NCBI GenBank assembly: GCA_964404255.1
Contig: CAYOJJ010000001.1
Span: 372,001 to 436,000, forward strand
Source of the DNA: JAFDZW01 sp964404255
GTDB taxonomy: Bacteria > Bacteroidota > Ignavibacteria > Palsa-1295
Reading direction: 5' to 3'
DNA length: 64,000 bases
Below the pieces are notes generated by a model. The model was not told the DNA's origin. It saw only the letters and a list, made by a program, of their open reading frames with translations, and searched no databases. Of this stretch, positions 25,925 to 34,934 are shown in pieces; within the stretch, counting starts at the first letter, position 1, and the number at the start of each line of letters is the position of its first letter. The translations under genes were made by a program, and so were the position numbers.

Positions 25925-26788
25925 ATGGCGAATTACTCAAGACGCGTTGCCGAAAATATTGATGGTCTCTTTTTTGTCGATGATACCTGTATCGACTGCG
26001 ATACCTGCCGCGAACTGGCGCCGGAAAGTTTTCTCGATGCAGGGGAGTATTCTGCAGTTTATAAACAACCAGTTACGGCCGATGACATTCTCAAAGCCTC
26101 GCAAGCTTTGTTAAGCTGCCCGACGGGCTCTATTGGTACGACAGAAAAGATCGACTTGCATCCGGCTATCGACTCGTTACCAATGGAAATAGAAGAGAAT
26201 ATCTACTATAATGGCTATGCGTCGAGATATTCTTTTGGCGCTTCAAGTTTTTTTATTCGCCACCCGGGTGGCAACTGGCTTATCGATTCTCCGAAGTACC
26301 AGCAGGCATTAGTAAAAAAATTTGAAGAGTGGGGAGGCATTCGCTATATTTTTCTCTCTCATCAGGACGATGTTGCCGATGCTAATCGTTATGCCGATAC
26401 CTTCAAAGCTGAGCGCATCATCCATAAAGCAGATAGCCGTGCCGAGCCCGGCGCCGAGCTTATCCTTGAAGGCGATAATGAGATTGCGATCGGACCAATG
26501 ACGATCATCCCGACTCCTGGCCATACCCGCGGGCATTGTGTCCTCTTATATAATAATGTACTTTTTAGTGGCGATCATTTATGGTGGAGCAGAGCACGTA
26601 ATACGCTCAATGCCGGAAGATCGGTCTGCTGGTATTCCTGGAGCGAGCAGACTCGCTCGATGGAGAAATTATTGAAGTACGATTTCCGCGGAGTCCTGCC
26701 CGGTCATGGCGAGCGGATGGCCTTACCGGAAGCTGAAATGAAACAGCATCTGGCGCGGCTGGTTGAGCGGATGAAATTGCAATCCTGA
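25925..26788 (+). CDS. Ferredoxin-MBL-fold hydrolase
   Basis: A 287-residue two-part protein. The N-terminal ferredoxin has three clustered Cys (C22, C25, C28 in CIDCDTC) and C65 in LLSCPTG, consistent with one 4Fe-4S cluster. The C-terminal metallo-beta-lactamase fold has LSHQDDVAD in place of HxHxDH, then PTPGHTRGHCVLL, FSGDHLWW and LPGHGERM, so it is a non-canonical MBL family with changed first metal ligands. The substrate is unknown. It sits directly after the apt terminator. Confidence 0.85.
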   Translation: MANYSRRVAENIDGLFFVDDTCIDCDTCRELAPESFLDAGEYSAVYKQPVTADDILKASQALLSCPTGSIGTTEKIDLHPAIDSLPMEIEENIYYNGYASRYSFGASSFFIRHPGGNWLIDSPKYQQALVKKFEEWGGIRYIFLSHQDDVADANRYADTFKAERIIHKADSRAEPGAELILEGDNEIAIGPMTIIPTPGHTRGHCVLLYNNVLFSGDHLWWSRARNTLNAGRSVCWYSWSEQTRSMEKLLKYDFRGVLPGHGERMALPEAEMKQHLARLVERMKLQS

Positions 26789-26789
26789 T

Positions 26790-27104
26790 TTATCCTATAA
26801 TTCTATAGACTACCCATTTCTGCGAACCCGGTATAATAAAGGGAGCGAGCGCATCGGAGTGAGGCTTGAATTGCGGCTGTCCCATACCGGCGAGTGCCGA
26901 TTCAAAATCTGCCAGCGTTTCAAACACATACTCATCGACGATATGCGAAGCCGAATCGCCGATATGCCCGACAAGCAGGCGTGTGCTCTTCACTTTCTTG
27001 AAATCGCTCGAGCGAAGCTTCTCTGCGCCCCAGGCCGTCATGATCTCTACAACCTGTTTCTGTTTTCCATACGGAATATCGAGGTGCCACTGACAAACGT
27101 ACAT
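26790..27104 (-). CDS. Small ferredoxin-like-fold hypothetical protein
   Basis: A 104-residue protein with MYVCQWHLDIPYGKQKQVVEIM, a VDEYVFETLADFESALAGM middle and a FIIPGSQKWVVYRI end. The strand-helix-strand pattern resembles dimeric alpha/beta-barrel (ABM/NIPSNAP-like) small proteins, possibly DUF6176. No function is assigned. It is convergent with the ferredoxin-MBL gene (1 bp gap) and divergent from rsmA. Confidence 0.65.
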   Translation of the reverse strand: MYVCQWHLDIPYGKQKQVVEIMTAWGAEKLRSSDFKKVKSTRLLVGHIGDSASHIVDEYVFETLADFESALAGMGQPQFKPHSDALAPFIIPGSQKWVVYRIIG

Positions 27105-27175
27105 ACGAATTCTCCTTAGCGAAAAAAGTGTTACTGGTACTTCGCTTCAAACTTACGAAGAATACAACCAACCCT

Positions 27176-27982
27176 GTGCCCCAATTACAAGCAAAAAAAT
27201 CCCTCGGACAGCACTTCCTCGCCGATGAGAATATCCTGCGCCGCATTGCAACGGCAGCGGGTATTAAAGAAGGCGAAGCCGTGATCGAGATCGGGCCGGG
27301 TACCGGACTGCTCACCAAGCACTTGCTCGAAGAGCCGCTTTCCAAGCTTACCGCATTCGAACTCGACGATCGGGCTGTCGAATTTCTCGGCCATGAAATA
27401 CGCGACGAAAAATTCAGCGTCGAGCATATCGACTTCCTGAAAGTATCGTTAAAGGATTTCACTCCAGAAGACGAGCGGCTGAATGTGGTCGGCAACATTC
27501 CCTATTATATTACTTCGCCGATCGTTTTTAAATTACTCGAAGAACGGGCTTCGATCAGAAGTTCTACGCTCCTGATGCAGCTTGAAGTTGCCGATAGGCT
27601 CTGTGGTAAGCCCCGCACGAAAGAATATGGCATCCCTTCGGTGATAGCGCAATGCTTTGCCGAAGTGACGTTCTTATTCAAAGTAAAGGCGGGGGCGTTT
27701 CGCCCGCCGCCGAAAGTGGATTCAGCCGTTATCCGCCTGAACTTCGATAATGACCATTTCACGAGAACGGGCAGAGCAAAACCGGCGAACTTCGACGATA
27801 AGCAATTTGCAACAATGGTACGTACGCTCTTTGCTATGCGCCGAAAAACACTTCGTAATAATATGAAGACGCTCTCGGTACCGGAAGCTTCACTTGCCGC
27901 CTTGGAGCCGTTTCTCGGACGACGTGCCGAAGAACTTACGGTCGATGAATTCCTCGATCTGTACCAATTGCTATTTCTCTAA
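27176..27982 (+). CDS. rsmA: 16S rRNA dimethyladenosine transferase RsmA (KsgA)
   Basis: A 268-residue protein. It starts MPQLQAKKSLGQHFLADENIL, followed by SAM motif I VIEIGPGTGLLTKHLL and motif IV GNIPYYITSP (about 106-115). It dimethylates A1518 and A1519 of 16S rRNA. The GTG at 27176 gives the family length; a GTG at 27128 would add 16 residues not typical of RsmA. A short gap leads to the PAP2 gene. Confidence 0.93.
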   Translation: MPQLQAKKSLGQHFLADENILRRIATAAGIKEGEAVIEIGPGTGLLTKHLLEEPLSKLTAFELDDRAVEFLGHEIRDEKFSVEHIDFLKVSLKDFTPEDERLNVVGNIPYYITSPIVFKLLEERASIRSSTLLMQLEVADRLCGKPRTKEYGIPSVIAQCFAEVTFLFKVKAGAFRPPPKVDSAVIRLNFDNDHFTRTGRAKPANFDDKQFATMVRTLFAMRRKTLRNNMKTLSVPEASLAALEPFLGRRAEELTVDEFLDLYQLLFL

Positions 27983-27994
27983 TATTACCACTCG

Positions 27995-28002
27995 TATTTT
28001 TG
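27995..28002 (+). promoter_or_regulatory. Candidate Bacteroidota-type -7 element before the PAP2 gene
   Basis: TATTTTTG matches TAnnTTTG. It overlaps a possible TTG start at 28000, which favours the GTG at 28018 if the element is real. Confidence 0.35.
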
Positions 28003-28017
28003 TACTCTCAGTTTCCG

Positions 28018-29013
28018 GTGCAAGTTTCCGCTACTAAACCCCGCAGCATACTCGAAGCCTTTACGGCGGTTGAATTCCTTACGCTGGCATTCATCGTCAT
28101 CATGGCGACGGTGTCATGCATTTTTTTCGAGCGTGTCGATCTTACGACCATCCTCACAAATCTGGGGACGATGACGCTCGCTATCTTTTTATGTAATTGG
28201 ATTTCGACGTTCTCCGAAGCCAAGTGGGCACGAGCGCTGCATACCTTCTATATTGTGCCGCTCGTGATGCTCGTCTTTAAGACGGTCGAGAAAGTATCGT
28301 ATCCTATCCATGGGGTCGATTACGATCGCATCCTGATCGCCGTTGATCGTTCGATCTTCGGTACTGATCCGACGGTCTGGCTCTATCAGCATTTGCGGCC
28401 TGCACCCTTAGTCGTAGAGATATTACAGCTTTGTTATTTCTCTTATTATTTCTTACCGGTAATCATTGCGGTGGAGCTCTTCATTCGCCGCCATAAAGTC
28501 ACAAAGGCCGATTATGGTAATGACGATCTTGAGAAATTTCGTTTTGCGATCATTTATGCACTCCTCGGCTCCTACATCTGCTATTTGATCCTACCCGGTA
28601 TCGGTCCGCGCTTTACGCTTCATGATTTTTCCACGATCGATACCGAATTACCCGGCGTCTGGATGGCAACAACAATCCGCAATTGGCTCAATTACGGTGA
28701 GGGCATCCGCTCCACTGTTGCAAGTATTGCAGCGTCGCAGGTAACACGCGATGTTTTTCCGAGCGGTCATACCGAGATCTCGCTGCTTTCGATCCTGCTT
28801 GGCTTTAAATACCGCTCGAAATTTCGCTGGGTGATCTTTGTCTTCGGCAGCGGCCTTATTATCTCGACGATCTTCCTGCGCTACCATTACGTGATCGATG
28901 TAATAAGCGGCGCCCTGCTTGCTATTATTACGCTCTATTCTTCGGAGCCCTTAGCCCGGGCATTTCGTTCGTTAAAGAAGCGCTTGGTCGCAAGGATCAA
29001 CGCGGCAAGTTAA
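28018..29013 (+). CDS. PAP2 superfamily membrane phosphatase
   Basis: A 331-residue protein with about seven TM segments. The PAP2 catalytic motifs lie near the C-terminus: FPSGHTEI with the conserved SGH, then LRYHYVIDV with the nucleophile-activating His. The Arg-rich first motif is not obvious, as in inositol-phosphoceramide-synthase-like PAP2_3 proteins. It probably dephosphorylates a lipid or undecaprenyl phosphate. The start could also be TTG at 28000. glcD follows after 1 bp. Confidence 0.8.
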   Translation: MQVSATKPRSILEAFTAVEFLTLAFIVIMATVSCIFFERVDLTTILTNLGTMTLAIFLCNWISTFSEAKWARALHTFYIVPLVMLVFKTVEKVSYPIHGVDYDRILIAVDRSIFGTDPTVWLYQHLRPAPLVVEILQLCYFSYYFLPVIIAVELFIRRHKVTKADYGNDDLEKFRFAIIYALLGSYICYLILPGIGPRFTLHDFSTIDTELPGVWMATTIRNWLNYGEGIRSTVASIAASQVTRDVFPSGHTEISLLSILLGFKYRSKFRWVIFVFGSGLIISTIFLRYHYVIDVISGALLAIITLYSSEPLARAFRSLKKRLVARINAAS

Positions 29014-29014
29014 C

Positions 29015-30421
29015 ATGGATACTACTGCCTTCGAACGGATAGTACCCCGTGAGCGCATCCTGAGCTCGGCGGTCGATCGTTTCGTGTACGATGCCGATGC
29101 GGTAACGCTCGAACGGATCAAGCCTTCGGTAGTGCTGCTTGTTAAAAGCACGGAGGAGATTCAAGCGATCGTTCGCTATTGCAATGAACATGGTATTGCT
29201 TTTGTAACTCGTGGTGCCGGTACCGGCTTATCAGGCGGAGCGCTGGCCTGCGGCGAGAGTGTAATGATCGTTACAGCCGGAATGAAGCAGGTACTGAAAG
29301 TAAATATAGATGAGCGTTGGGCACTGGTTGAAGCGGGAGTAGTAAATGCCACGCTCAGTAAGATCGTAAAAGAATATGGCCTGCATTTTGCACCAGATCC
29401 TTCGAGTGGTTCGGCTTCCACGATTGGCGGTAATATCGCCGAAAATGCCGGCGGGCCGCATTGTTTAAAATACGGTGCAACAGCCGAGCATATTCTTGCC
29501 GCCGAGGTAGTATTGCCGAATGGGGAAATGGTCTGGCTCGATAGCGAAAGCGAAAGTGCGCCATTGCTCTCGTTAATGATCGGCAGTGAAGGTACCCTTG
29601 GTATTATTACCAAAGCAAAAGTAAAACTTACGCCGCTGCCCCAGGCTGTGGAGACGATGCTTGTCGATTTTCCTTCACCGCGCCATGCATCCGAGACGGT
29701 GAGCGCTATTATCTCATCCGGTATTATTCCGGCAGCACTTGAGATGATCGATGCGGAAGTACTTGATGCACTCGAAGAAGCGTTCAAGCTCGGCTTTCCG
29801 ACTGATGCCGGAGCATTACTCTTAATAGAACTCGATGGAAGAAGCGCTTCGCTTTCGCGAATGGTGAAGACGGTCGAAGCTATTTGCAGCGCACATGGCG
29901 CTCGCACTTTCAGGATCGCAGCTAACGAAGTAGAACGCACCGCACTTTGGCAGGCGCGCAAAAAAGCCTTCGGTGCGCTTGGCAGGGTAAGCCCCAGTTA
30001 TTACACGCAGGATGGCGTTATCCCGCGCTATGCACTGCCGGAAGTACTCGAGACTATCTATGGCATCGGCAAAAAACACGGCCTGCGAATTGCCAATATC
30101 TTCCATGCCGGCGATGGCAACCTGCATCCGGCCATCCTCTACGATGAAAGCGACCCGGAAAGCGTTGCCAAATGCCTTGCCGCCAGCGCCGATATCCTAA
30201 AGCTCTGTATCGAAAAAAGCGGATCGATCACCGGCGAGCACGGCGTCGGCATCGAAAAGAAAGAAGCCCTCGGCTGGATGTTCGCCGAAGCAGATCTCGC
30301 CATCATGGCTCGCCTAAGAGCAGCCTTCAACCCCAATAACCTCCTAAACCCCGGCAAATTCCTCCCGACCGACCACCCCTGCATGGAAATGGGCCATAAG
30401 CACCGTAAGGTTGGGGTGTAA
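29015..30421 (+). CDS. glcD: FAD-linked oxidase, glycolate/D-lactate dehydrogenase GlcD-like
   Basis: A 468-residue flavoprotein. The PCMH FAD-binding domain has VTRGAGTGLSGGAL (about 66-80), DPSSGSASTIGGNIAENAGG and GSEGTLGIITKAKVKLTPLP. The C-terminal FAD-oxidase domain has NIFHAGDGNLHPAILYD and ITGEHGVGIEKK, both typical of GlcD. It oxidises a 2-hydroxy acid. No GlcE/GlcF partner lies next to it. The gene start overlaps nothing and lies 1 bp after the PAP2 gene. Confidence 0.88.
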   Translation: MDTTAFERIVPRERILSSAVDRFVYDADAVTLERIKPSVVLLVKSTEEIQAIVRYCNEHGIAFVTRGAGTGLSGGALACGESVMIVTAGMKQVLKVNIDERWALVEAGVVNATLSKIVKEYGLHFAPDPSSGSASTIGGNIAENAGGPHCLKYGATAEHILAAEVVLPNGEMVWLDSESESAPLLSLMIGSEGTLGIITKAKVKLTPLPQAVETMLVDFPSPRHASETVSAIISSGIIPAALEMIDAEVLDALEEAFKLGFPTDAGALLLIELDGRSASLSRMVKTVEAICSAHGARTFRIAANEVERTALWQARKKAFGALGRVSPSYYTQDGVIPRYALPEVLETIYGIGKKHGLRIANIFHAGDGNLHPAILYDESDPESVAKCLAASADILKLCIEKSGSITGEHGVGIEKKEALGWMFAEADLAIMARLRAAFNPNNLLNPGKFLPTDHPCMEMGHKHRKVGV

Positions 30422-30774
30422 CTCATTTATTAATTAGATTTATAAGACGTTGCCGCCCCTACCATCGTTTCTTTGCTGTGGCTAATTATGATATACCTTC
30501 GTTTTCCCCTGTTACTTCTGCCCTTTTCGCGTGTTCTATTATCAGTGTGATAAGGGGATTGGTCGCAGATGGTTAATTCTTATTCATAGTTGGCTTGGGT
30601 AAGACGTTTTCGGCTTTAATGTGTCTATATTTGTAGGGTAGAGGGTTGGTTATCCATAACGGCCCGAAACTAAGCGAGGTAAAAAACGAATAATACGGGT
30701 GATAGAAAGGTGCTCAGATTGGGGTCTATCAAGAAAAAGGGAACGATTTTTGTGAAAAGTGCTCCAAAATGTTG
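30422..30774. other. Intergenic region with a second -7 motif, no gene seen
   Basis: About 350 bp without a convincing ORF. TATATTTG at 30626-30633 is another match to TAnnTTTG, about 150 bp ahead of the main promoter. ttatccata near 30649 is a poor DnaA-box-like word. Nothing else is seen. Confidence 0.4.
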
Positions 30775-30782
30775 TATCTTTG
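30775..30782 (+). promoter_or_regulatory. Promoter of the orphan ECF sigma gene (-7 element)
   Basis: TATCTTTG, exact for TAnnTTTG, with TTTG at 30749-30752 as a -33 box (22-bp spacing). This would give a leader of about 150 nt before the ATG at 30942. Confidence 0.65.
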
Positions 30783-30802
30783 TATCTTATGATTTGACGG
30801 GA

Positions 30803-30880
30803 ATGGAGAAAGGCCTACAGCCTGAATCCAACACATTCTCCCACGAGAATGAATCCCGGAATATGATGATCATTGTATGA
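30803..30880 (+). CDS. Possible 25-codon upstream ORF in the sigma-factor leader
   Basis: ATG to TGA without interruption, giving MEKGLQPESNTFSHENES and a short hydrophobic end. It lies about 15 nt after the predicted start point and 61 bp before the sigma ATG. A 7-bp hairpin (cattctc/gagaatg, 30834-30851) sits within it. It may be an attenuator-type leader peptide or chance. Confidence 0.3.
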   Translation: MEKGLQPESNTFSHENESRNMMIIV

Positions 30881-30941
30881 TATGTTGGGTACGAGCTGAA
30901 GCGGCGAGTTGCTTCGCCGGTTTAGGATAGAGGATACGATA

Positions 30942-31598
30942 ATGTTAGACGATAAAATTTTAAGAGATCGACACCGGGACTTCGAACGCGAAGCGATGCC
31001 GCATTTGACGGCATTGTACAACTTTGCGCTTCGCATGACAAGCGACCCCGACGATGCGAACGACCTCTTGCAAGAGACCTACATGAAAGCTTACCGGTTC
31101 TGGGACAAATTCGAGCCCGGTACCAATTGTAAGGCATGGCTCTTTCGTATTATGAAAAACTCCTACATTAATATTTATCGTAAGGAGTCGAAGGAACCGG
31201 ATAAGGTCGATTACGAAGATATTCAGAATTTCTACAATACCATTCGCTCGGAATATACCGATCCGAACGATATGGAAGCACGCCTGTATCGCAATCTGCT
31301 TGATGACGATCTGACGCGCGCCGTCGAATCGTTGCCGGAAGATTTCCGCACGGTCGTTATTCTTTGCGATATCGAAGGCTTTACCTACGAAGAGATCGCG
31401 GAGTTCGTCGATTGTCCGATCGGTACGGTTCGTTCGCGCTTGCACCGCGGCAGAAAATTGCTGCGCTCGAAGCTCATCGAATATGCCCGCGTCCGCGGAT
31501 ATAACGTCGATGAAGAGCGTCACCGCAAGACGAAGAAAGAAGGCGAGTTCGAGGAAATGGGCGGCATTTTCGCCACCAGCAAGATCCACAAGAACTAA
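30942..31598 (+). CDS. ECF sigma factor (SigR-like) without adjacent anti-sigma
   Basis: A 218-residue sigma factor: region 2 (HLTALYNFALRMTSDPDDANDLLQETYMKAYRFWDKFEPGTNCKAWLFRIMKN in short blocks) and region 4 (LPEDFRTVVILCDIEGFTYEEIAEF, IGTVRSRLHRGRKLLR). The pattern is the SigR/RpoE group. The ATG at 30942 is preferred over an upstream non-ATG start at 30909. It has a basic C-terminal tail of about 35 residues beyond region 4. No anti-sigma gene is next to it; the following genes are on the other strand. Confidence 0.9.
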   Translation: MLDDKILRDRHRDFEREAMPHLTALYNFALRMTSDPDDANDLLQETYMKAYRFWDKFEPGTNCKAWLFRIMKNSYINIYRKESKEPDKVDYEDIQNFYNTIRSEYTDPNDMEARLYRNLLDDDLTRAVESLPEDFRTVVILCDIEGFTYEEIAEFVDCPIGTVRSRLHRGRKLLRSKLIEYARVRGYNVDEERHRKTKKEGEFEEMGGIFATSKIHKN

Positions 31599-31617
31599 GC
31601 TTCGAAAGTATTATAGC

Positions 31618-31648
31618 AAAAAAGGCCGCTCTACTAGCGGCCTTTTTT
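31618..31648. terminator. Bidirectional terminator between sigma gene and lipoprotein
   Basis: Perfect 7-bp GC stem (ggccgct/agcggcc) flanked by aaaaaa and tttttt, so it can act on both strands, for the sigma gene and the convergent lipoprotein. Confidence 0.85.
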
Positions 31649-31664
31649 GTTATTAGATAATCCA

Positions 31665-32234
31665 TCATTTGATGGTGTAACTTACAAGGCTTTCTACGGT
31701 ATCGCCACTTTCGATATCGAGGATCTCTCCTATCTCTTTTGCATAATAAAAATCGCTCGCTGTGGAAGTACCGGAGGAAGCGGTTTCCACATGAACATGC
31801 ATTACATCAGAGTAGGTCTTCCCGTTAACAGTTGCTGAAAGACCGGTGCCAACAGTTTTATACGTAGTGATCTGCGTAAACCCATTTCCAATAAGCGTAT
31901 CCTGCCAACTGGCATTGGTACTGGATTCTGCAATTTTAACTTCCCGAAAATCTAAGAGATCAAGATATAAGCCATAATAACTCACTCCGGATTGACGAAC
32001 ATACTGTGTATGTAAGCGATCATCGATCTTCGCAAATGCCATACCATTGAATGAATAGGTCCCGCTTACCCACCGCGTCAGTGTATCTCCATAGGAATGA
32101 TAGAACCAGGAAGATCCGGCCGTCGCTGGCATATACGTACCGGTAGTAGTATTGTTGTTGTTAGGAGAAGAATCATTGGAACAACTAGCCAACAGAGTAG
32201 CGGAGAGTAGAAGAATTGACGCTAAATATTTCAT
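31665..32234 (-). CDS. Lipoprotein, paralogue A
   Basis: A 189-residue lipoprotein (lipobox LLASC at about residues 14-18) with an Asn/Ser/Thr-rich spacer and a beta-rich domain. Segments YMPATAGSSWFYHSYGDT, VNGKTYSDVMHVHVET and DIESGDTVESLVSYTI match the next gene in order. Unrecognised family; surface or periplasmic. Probably a small beta-sandwich exported protein. Confidence 0.75.
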   Translation of the reverse strand: MKYLASILLLSATLLASCSNDSSPNNNNTTTGTYMPATAGSSWFYHSYGDTLTRWVSGTYSFNGMAFAKIDDRLHTQYVRQSGVSYYGLYLDLLDFREVKIAESSTNASWQDTLIGNGFTQITTYKTVGTGLSATVNGKTYSDVMHVHVETASSGTSTASDFYYAKEIGEILDIESGDTVESLVSYTIK

Positions 32235-32303
32235 GCTATTTAAATGGAAATTATTATACCCGTTATAGTACCATAATTTACCCTTCTTCGGATTTGAAGC
32301 AAT

Positions 32304-32332
32304 AAAAAGGCGGCTTTATAGCCGCCCTTTTC
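32304..32332 (-). terminator. Terminator after lipoprotein paralogue B
   Basis: A 6-bp GC stem (ggcggc/gccgcc) with a 6-nt loop and U-tract tttttatt on the minus strand. Confidence 0.75.
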
Positions 32333-32353
32333 TATATTAAATACTTCGATCTA

Positions 32354-32938
32354 TTAGTTTACATGATAGTTTACTAAGCTTTCAGAAGATACACCACTTT
32401 CGACATCTTCTATGATGCCAATTCCTTTTGCAAGGTATAAATCCTGTGTTGCGGGCCCAAATGGTGTTGTAGCATCGGCATGAATATGAATAACATTGGA
32501 ATATGGAGTGCCATTAACGGTACGGGTTATTCCAATTTCGGTGGTTTTAAAGCTAAAGCTTACCGAAATTCCCAACACAGTTAAGTTTTCCGTCCAAGAG
32601 GCATTTAAGATTTTATCTGCAAATTTATACTCAAAAGAAGATTGAGTTAATTCATCGTAGGAACGGGTAAAGTAAGAGGTCCCCGACTGTCTGAATCGTA
32701 TCGAATCTCCATTGCTGGCATCATACACGAGATAATAACTTATTCCATTTACAATAGAAGCATCATCGATAACGGTCCGGGTTGCCGTGCTATCTTCGGT
32801 TTTATACTTCCACTGATTATGTAGTGCTAAGGGAAAATAATCGCCTTCGGCTACCGGATTATTACTGGAAGTCGTATCATCGGAACAGCCGGTAAGAATA
32901 GCCGATATTAATACAAAAGCGAGAGCAAGATATTTCAT
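32354..32938 (-). CDS. Lipoprotein, paralogue B
   Basis: A 194-residue lipoprotein (lipobox ILTGC), with the segments YFPLALHNQWKYKTEDS, VNGTPYSNVIHIHAD, LYLAKGIGIIEDVESG and SLVNYHV aligned to paralogue A. Same MKYLA start and same closing motif, so the two are tandem duplicates that have diverged strongly. The function is unknown. Each has its own terminator, suggesting separate transcripts. Confidence 0.75.
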   Translation of the reverse strand: MKYLALAFVLISAILTGCSDDTTSSNNPVAEGDYFPLALHNQWKYKTEDSTATRTVIDDASIVNGISYYLVYDASNGDSIRFRQSGTSYFTRSYDELTQSSFEYKFADKILNASWTENLTVLGISVSFSFKTTEIGITRTVNGTPYSNVIHIHADATTPFGPATQDLYLAKGIGIIEDVESGVSSESLVNYHVN

Positions 32939-33062
32939 ACAACGAGTAGATGGTTTGTGAAGGCTACTGCAACAGGCCCCTCACAAGGAAGGCTCCTTAC
33001 AATTTAATGACTTTTTATTAAGAGTCAGTCTGCTACTTTTATAGCATAGTCCCGAAATATTG

Positions 33063-33070
33063 TATTTTTG
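33063..33070 (+). promoter_or_regulatory. Bacteroidota-type -7 element
   Basis: TATTTTTG, exact for TAnnTTTG, 34 bp before the ATG at 33105. Confidence 0.55.
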
Positions 33071-33104
33071 CACTCGTTCAGTGCGCGTTTATAAGTAAAT
33101 AGAT

Positions 33105-34907
33105 ATGAAATATTCTGTTATTATTCTATTATTTCTTGGCGTACTGTATAGTACTGCCACGGCTCAATTCGATCTTTCTACCGCTGCCGGCGATGAAGAC
33201 CGCGCCGAGTATGAAAAATATGTCGAAGATAATGCGCCTTCCGAAGAAGCGTTTGTAGCTATTCAACGTATTGCCTATTTCCCCATCAAGCACCGCGAGT
33301 GGAAAGATGCTGCCGACATCTTTAGAAAATATCAATCGAAATTTCCATCGATGCAGCATCGTTTCGAAACGATCATTGCTATGCTCGAAGCACCGTCAGA
33401 AGATCTGAAATTATCAAATCTCGGCTTCGGGGTAAATACTGCTAAAGACGAGTACAGCCCGACTCCAAGCGCCGATGGGAAAAAACTCTATTTTACCAGG
33501 AGCAATGGTACGAACGAAGGAGAAACCAATGACGACGTCATGGTCTCCGAATACCGGGAAGGAATGTGGCAGCCGGCAAATTTTGTCGGTTCGAATATCG
33601 ATACCAAGGATGCAGAATCGGTGAATGGCATTTCAGCCGATGGACAGCGAATGATGCTCTTCGGAAATTATGATGGTAGCCTTGGAATGGGCGATATTTT
33701 TTACTCGGTAAAGAATAGCGAAGGCCAATGGGGTGAGGTTCAGCATTTTCCTCCGCCGATCAATAGCGAGCATTTCGAGGCTGATGCCAATTATACCAGT
33801 GATGGTAAGGCGATCATCTTTACTTCCGACCGCCCAGGATGTATCGGCGAATACCATGCAAAGGGAGAATCATTCCATGGCGATAAATGGGGTAATACCG
33901 ATATATTCGTATCGATAAAGCAGGACGATGGCTCCTGGGGCGCACCGATCAATCTCGGTCCGACCGTCAATACTCCCTATTCCGAACGCAAACCCTTTTT
34001 GCATCCTGATGGTAAAACGCTCTATTTTTGCTCCGATGGTCATGCCGGTTTTGGCATGATGGATATTTATAAGACCACTCGTCTCAAAGAGGACTCCTGG
34101 ACCGAATGGAGCGAACCCGTAAATCTTGGCAAAGAGATCAATAATGGTGCCGATAATTTTGGCTATAAAGTTTCAACCGATGGCTCGATAGCCTACCTGA
34201 GTCTTGATAACCGCAAAGAGGGGTATGGCATGGGCGATATCTATACGATGACTCTCTCAAAGAGCGCCAAGCCTTCGGCTGTTGCTACGATCAGTGGAGT
34301 TGTTACCGATGAAAACGGAGTGCCGCTCGATGCTTCGATAAAATGGGATAATCTCGAAACGGGGAAGAATATAGGCGAGCTTTCGAGCGATCCGAAAAGC
34401 GGTAATTATTTCATTACCCTGCCGCTTGATAAAAACTATGGGTACTATGCTGAGAAGCCGGGCTACTATCCGGTCTCGAAGAATGTCGATCTGCGTGGTA
34501 CCACAGCCGCTACTTCGCGGACCGAGAATATCGTCCTGGTCTCGATCAAAGCGATGAAGGAAAAAGCAGTTGCCGTACGGCTCAATAATATCTTCTTCGA
34601 TTTCGATAAAGCAGCACTCAAACCGGAATCGTATCCGGAGCTTAACCGCCTCGCCGAAGTTTTAAAGAAGAACCCGGATGTAAAAGTAGAAGTCGGCGGG
34701 CATACAGATAATAAAGGCAGTCATCAATACAACCTCGATCTTTCCAAAAAACGCACCCAGGCAGTTGTAGCCTATCTTGTTTCCCAGGGCTGCCAGGAAA
34801 GGATGCTCAGTTCAAAAGGCTACGCCGAAATGGTGCCCGTGGCATCGAATGAGTCGGAGGATGGCCGTGCCCAGAACCGCCGGGTCGAGGTCAAATTCTT
34901 GAAATAA
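33105..34907 (+). CDS. PD40 beta-propeller / OmpA C-terminal domain protein
   Basis: A 600-residue envelope protein with a signal peptide (ILLFLGVLYSTATAQ), PD40 repeats (SADGKKLYFTRSNGT, TSDGKAIIFTSDRPG, LHPDGKTLYFCSDGH), a carboxypeptidase-regulatory-like domain (about 390-475) and an OmpA domain (FFDFDKAALKPES, VGGHTDNKGSHQYNLDLSKKR, AQNRRVEVKFL). The layout matches the protein at 19600-21435. It probably tethers an outer-membrane or T9SS-associated complex to peptidoglycan. Confidence 0.9.
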   Translation: MKYSVIILLFLGVLYSTATAQFDLSTAAGDEDRAEYEKYVEDNAPSEEAFVAIQRIAYFPIKHREWKDAADIFRKYQSKFPSMQHRFETIIAMLEAPSEDLKLSNLGFGVNTAKDEYSPTPSADGKKLYFTRSNGTNEGETNDDVMVSEYREGMWQPANFVGSNIDTKDAESVNGISADGQRMMLFGNYDGSLGMGDIFYSVKNSEGQWGEVQHFPPPINSEHFEADANYTSDGKAIIFTSDRPGCIGEYHAKGESFHGDKWGNTDIFVSIKQDDGSWGAPINLGPTVNTPYSERKPFLHPDGKTLYFCSDGHAGFGMMDIYKTTRLKEDSWTEWSEPVNLGKEINNGADNFGYKVSTDGSIAYLSLDNRKEGYGMGDIYTMTLSKSAKPSAVATISGVVTDENGVPLDASIKWDNLETGKNIGELSSDPKSGNYFITLPLDKNYGYYAEKPGYYPVSKNVDLRGTTAATSRTENIVLVSIKAMKEKAVAVRLNNIFFDFDKAALKPESYPELNRLAEVLKKNPDVKVEVGGHTDNKGSHQYNLDLSKKRTQAVVAYLVSQGCQERMLSSKGYAEMVPVASNESEDGRAQNRRVEVKFLK

Positions 34908-34934
34908 CAATGTGTTACCGCTACTTACAGGAAG

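Noticed and set aside
27128..27175. An extended N-terminus for RsmA from a GTG at 27128
   Set aside because: The added 16 residues have no family support and the GTG at 27176 gives the usual length just before SLGQHFL.
29176..29961. A 261-codon minus-strand ORF inside glcD
   Set aside because: It is the reverse shadow of a strongly conserved FAD-oxidase and has no recognisable motifs.
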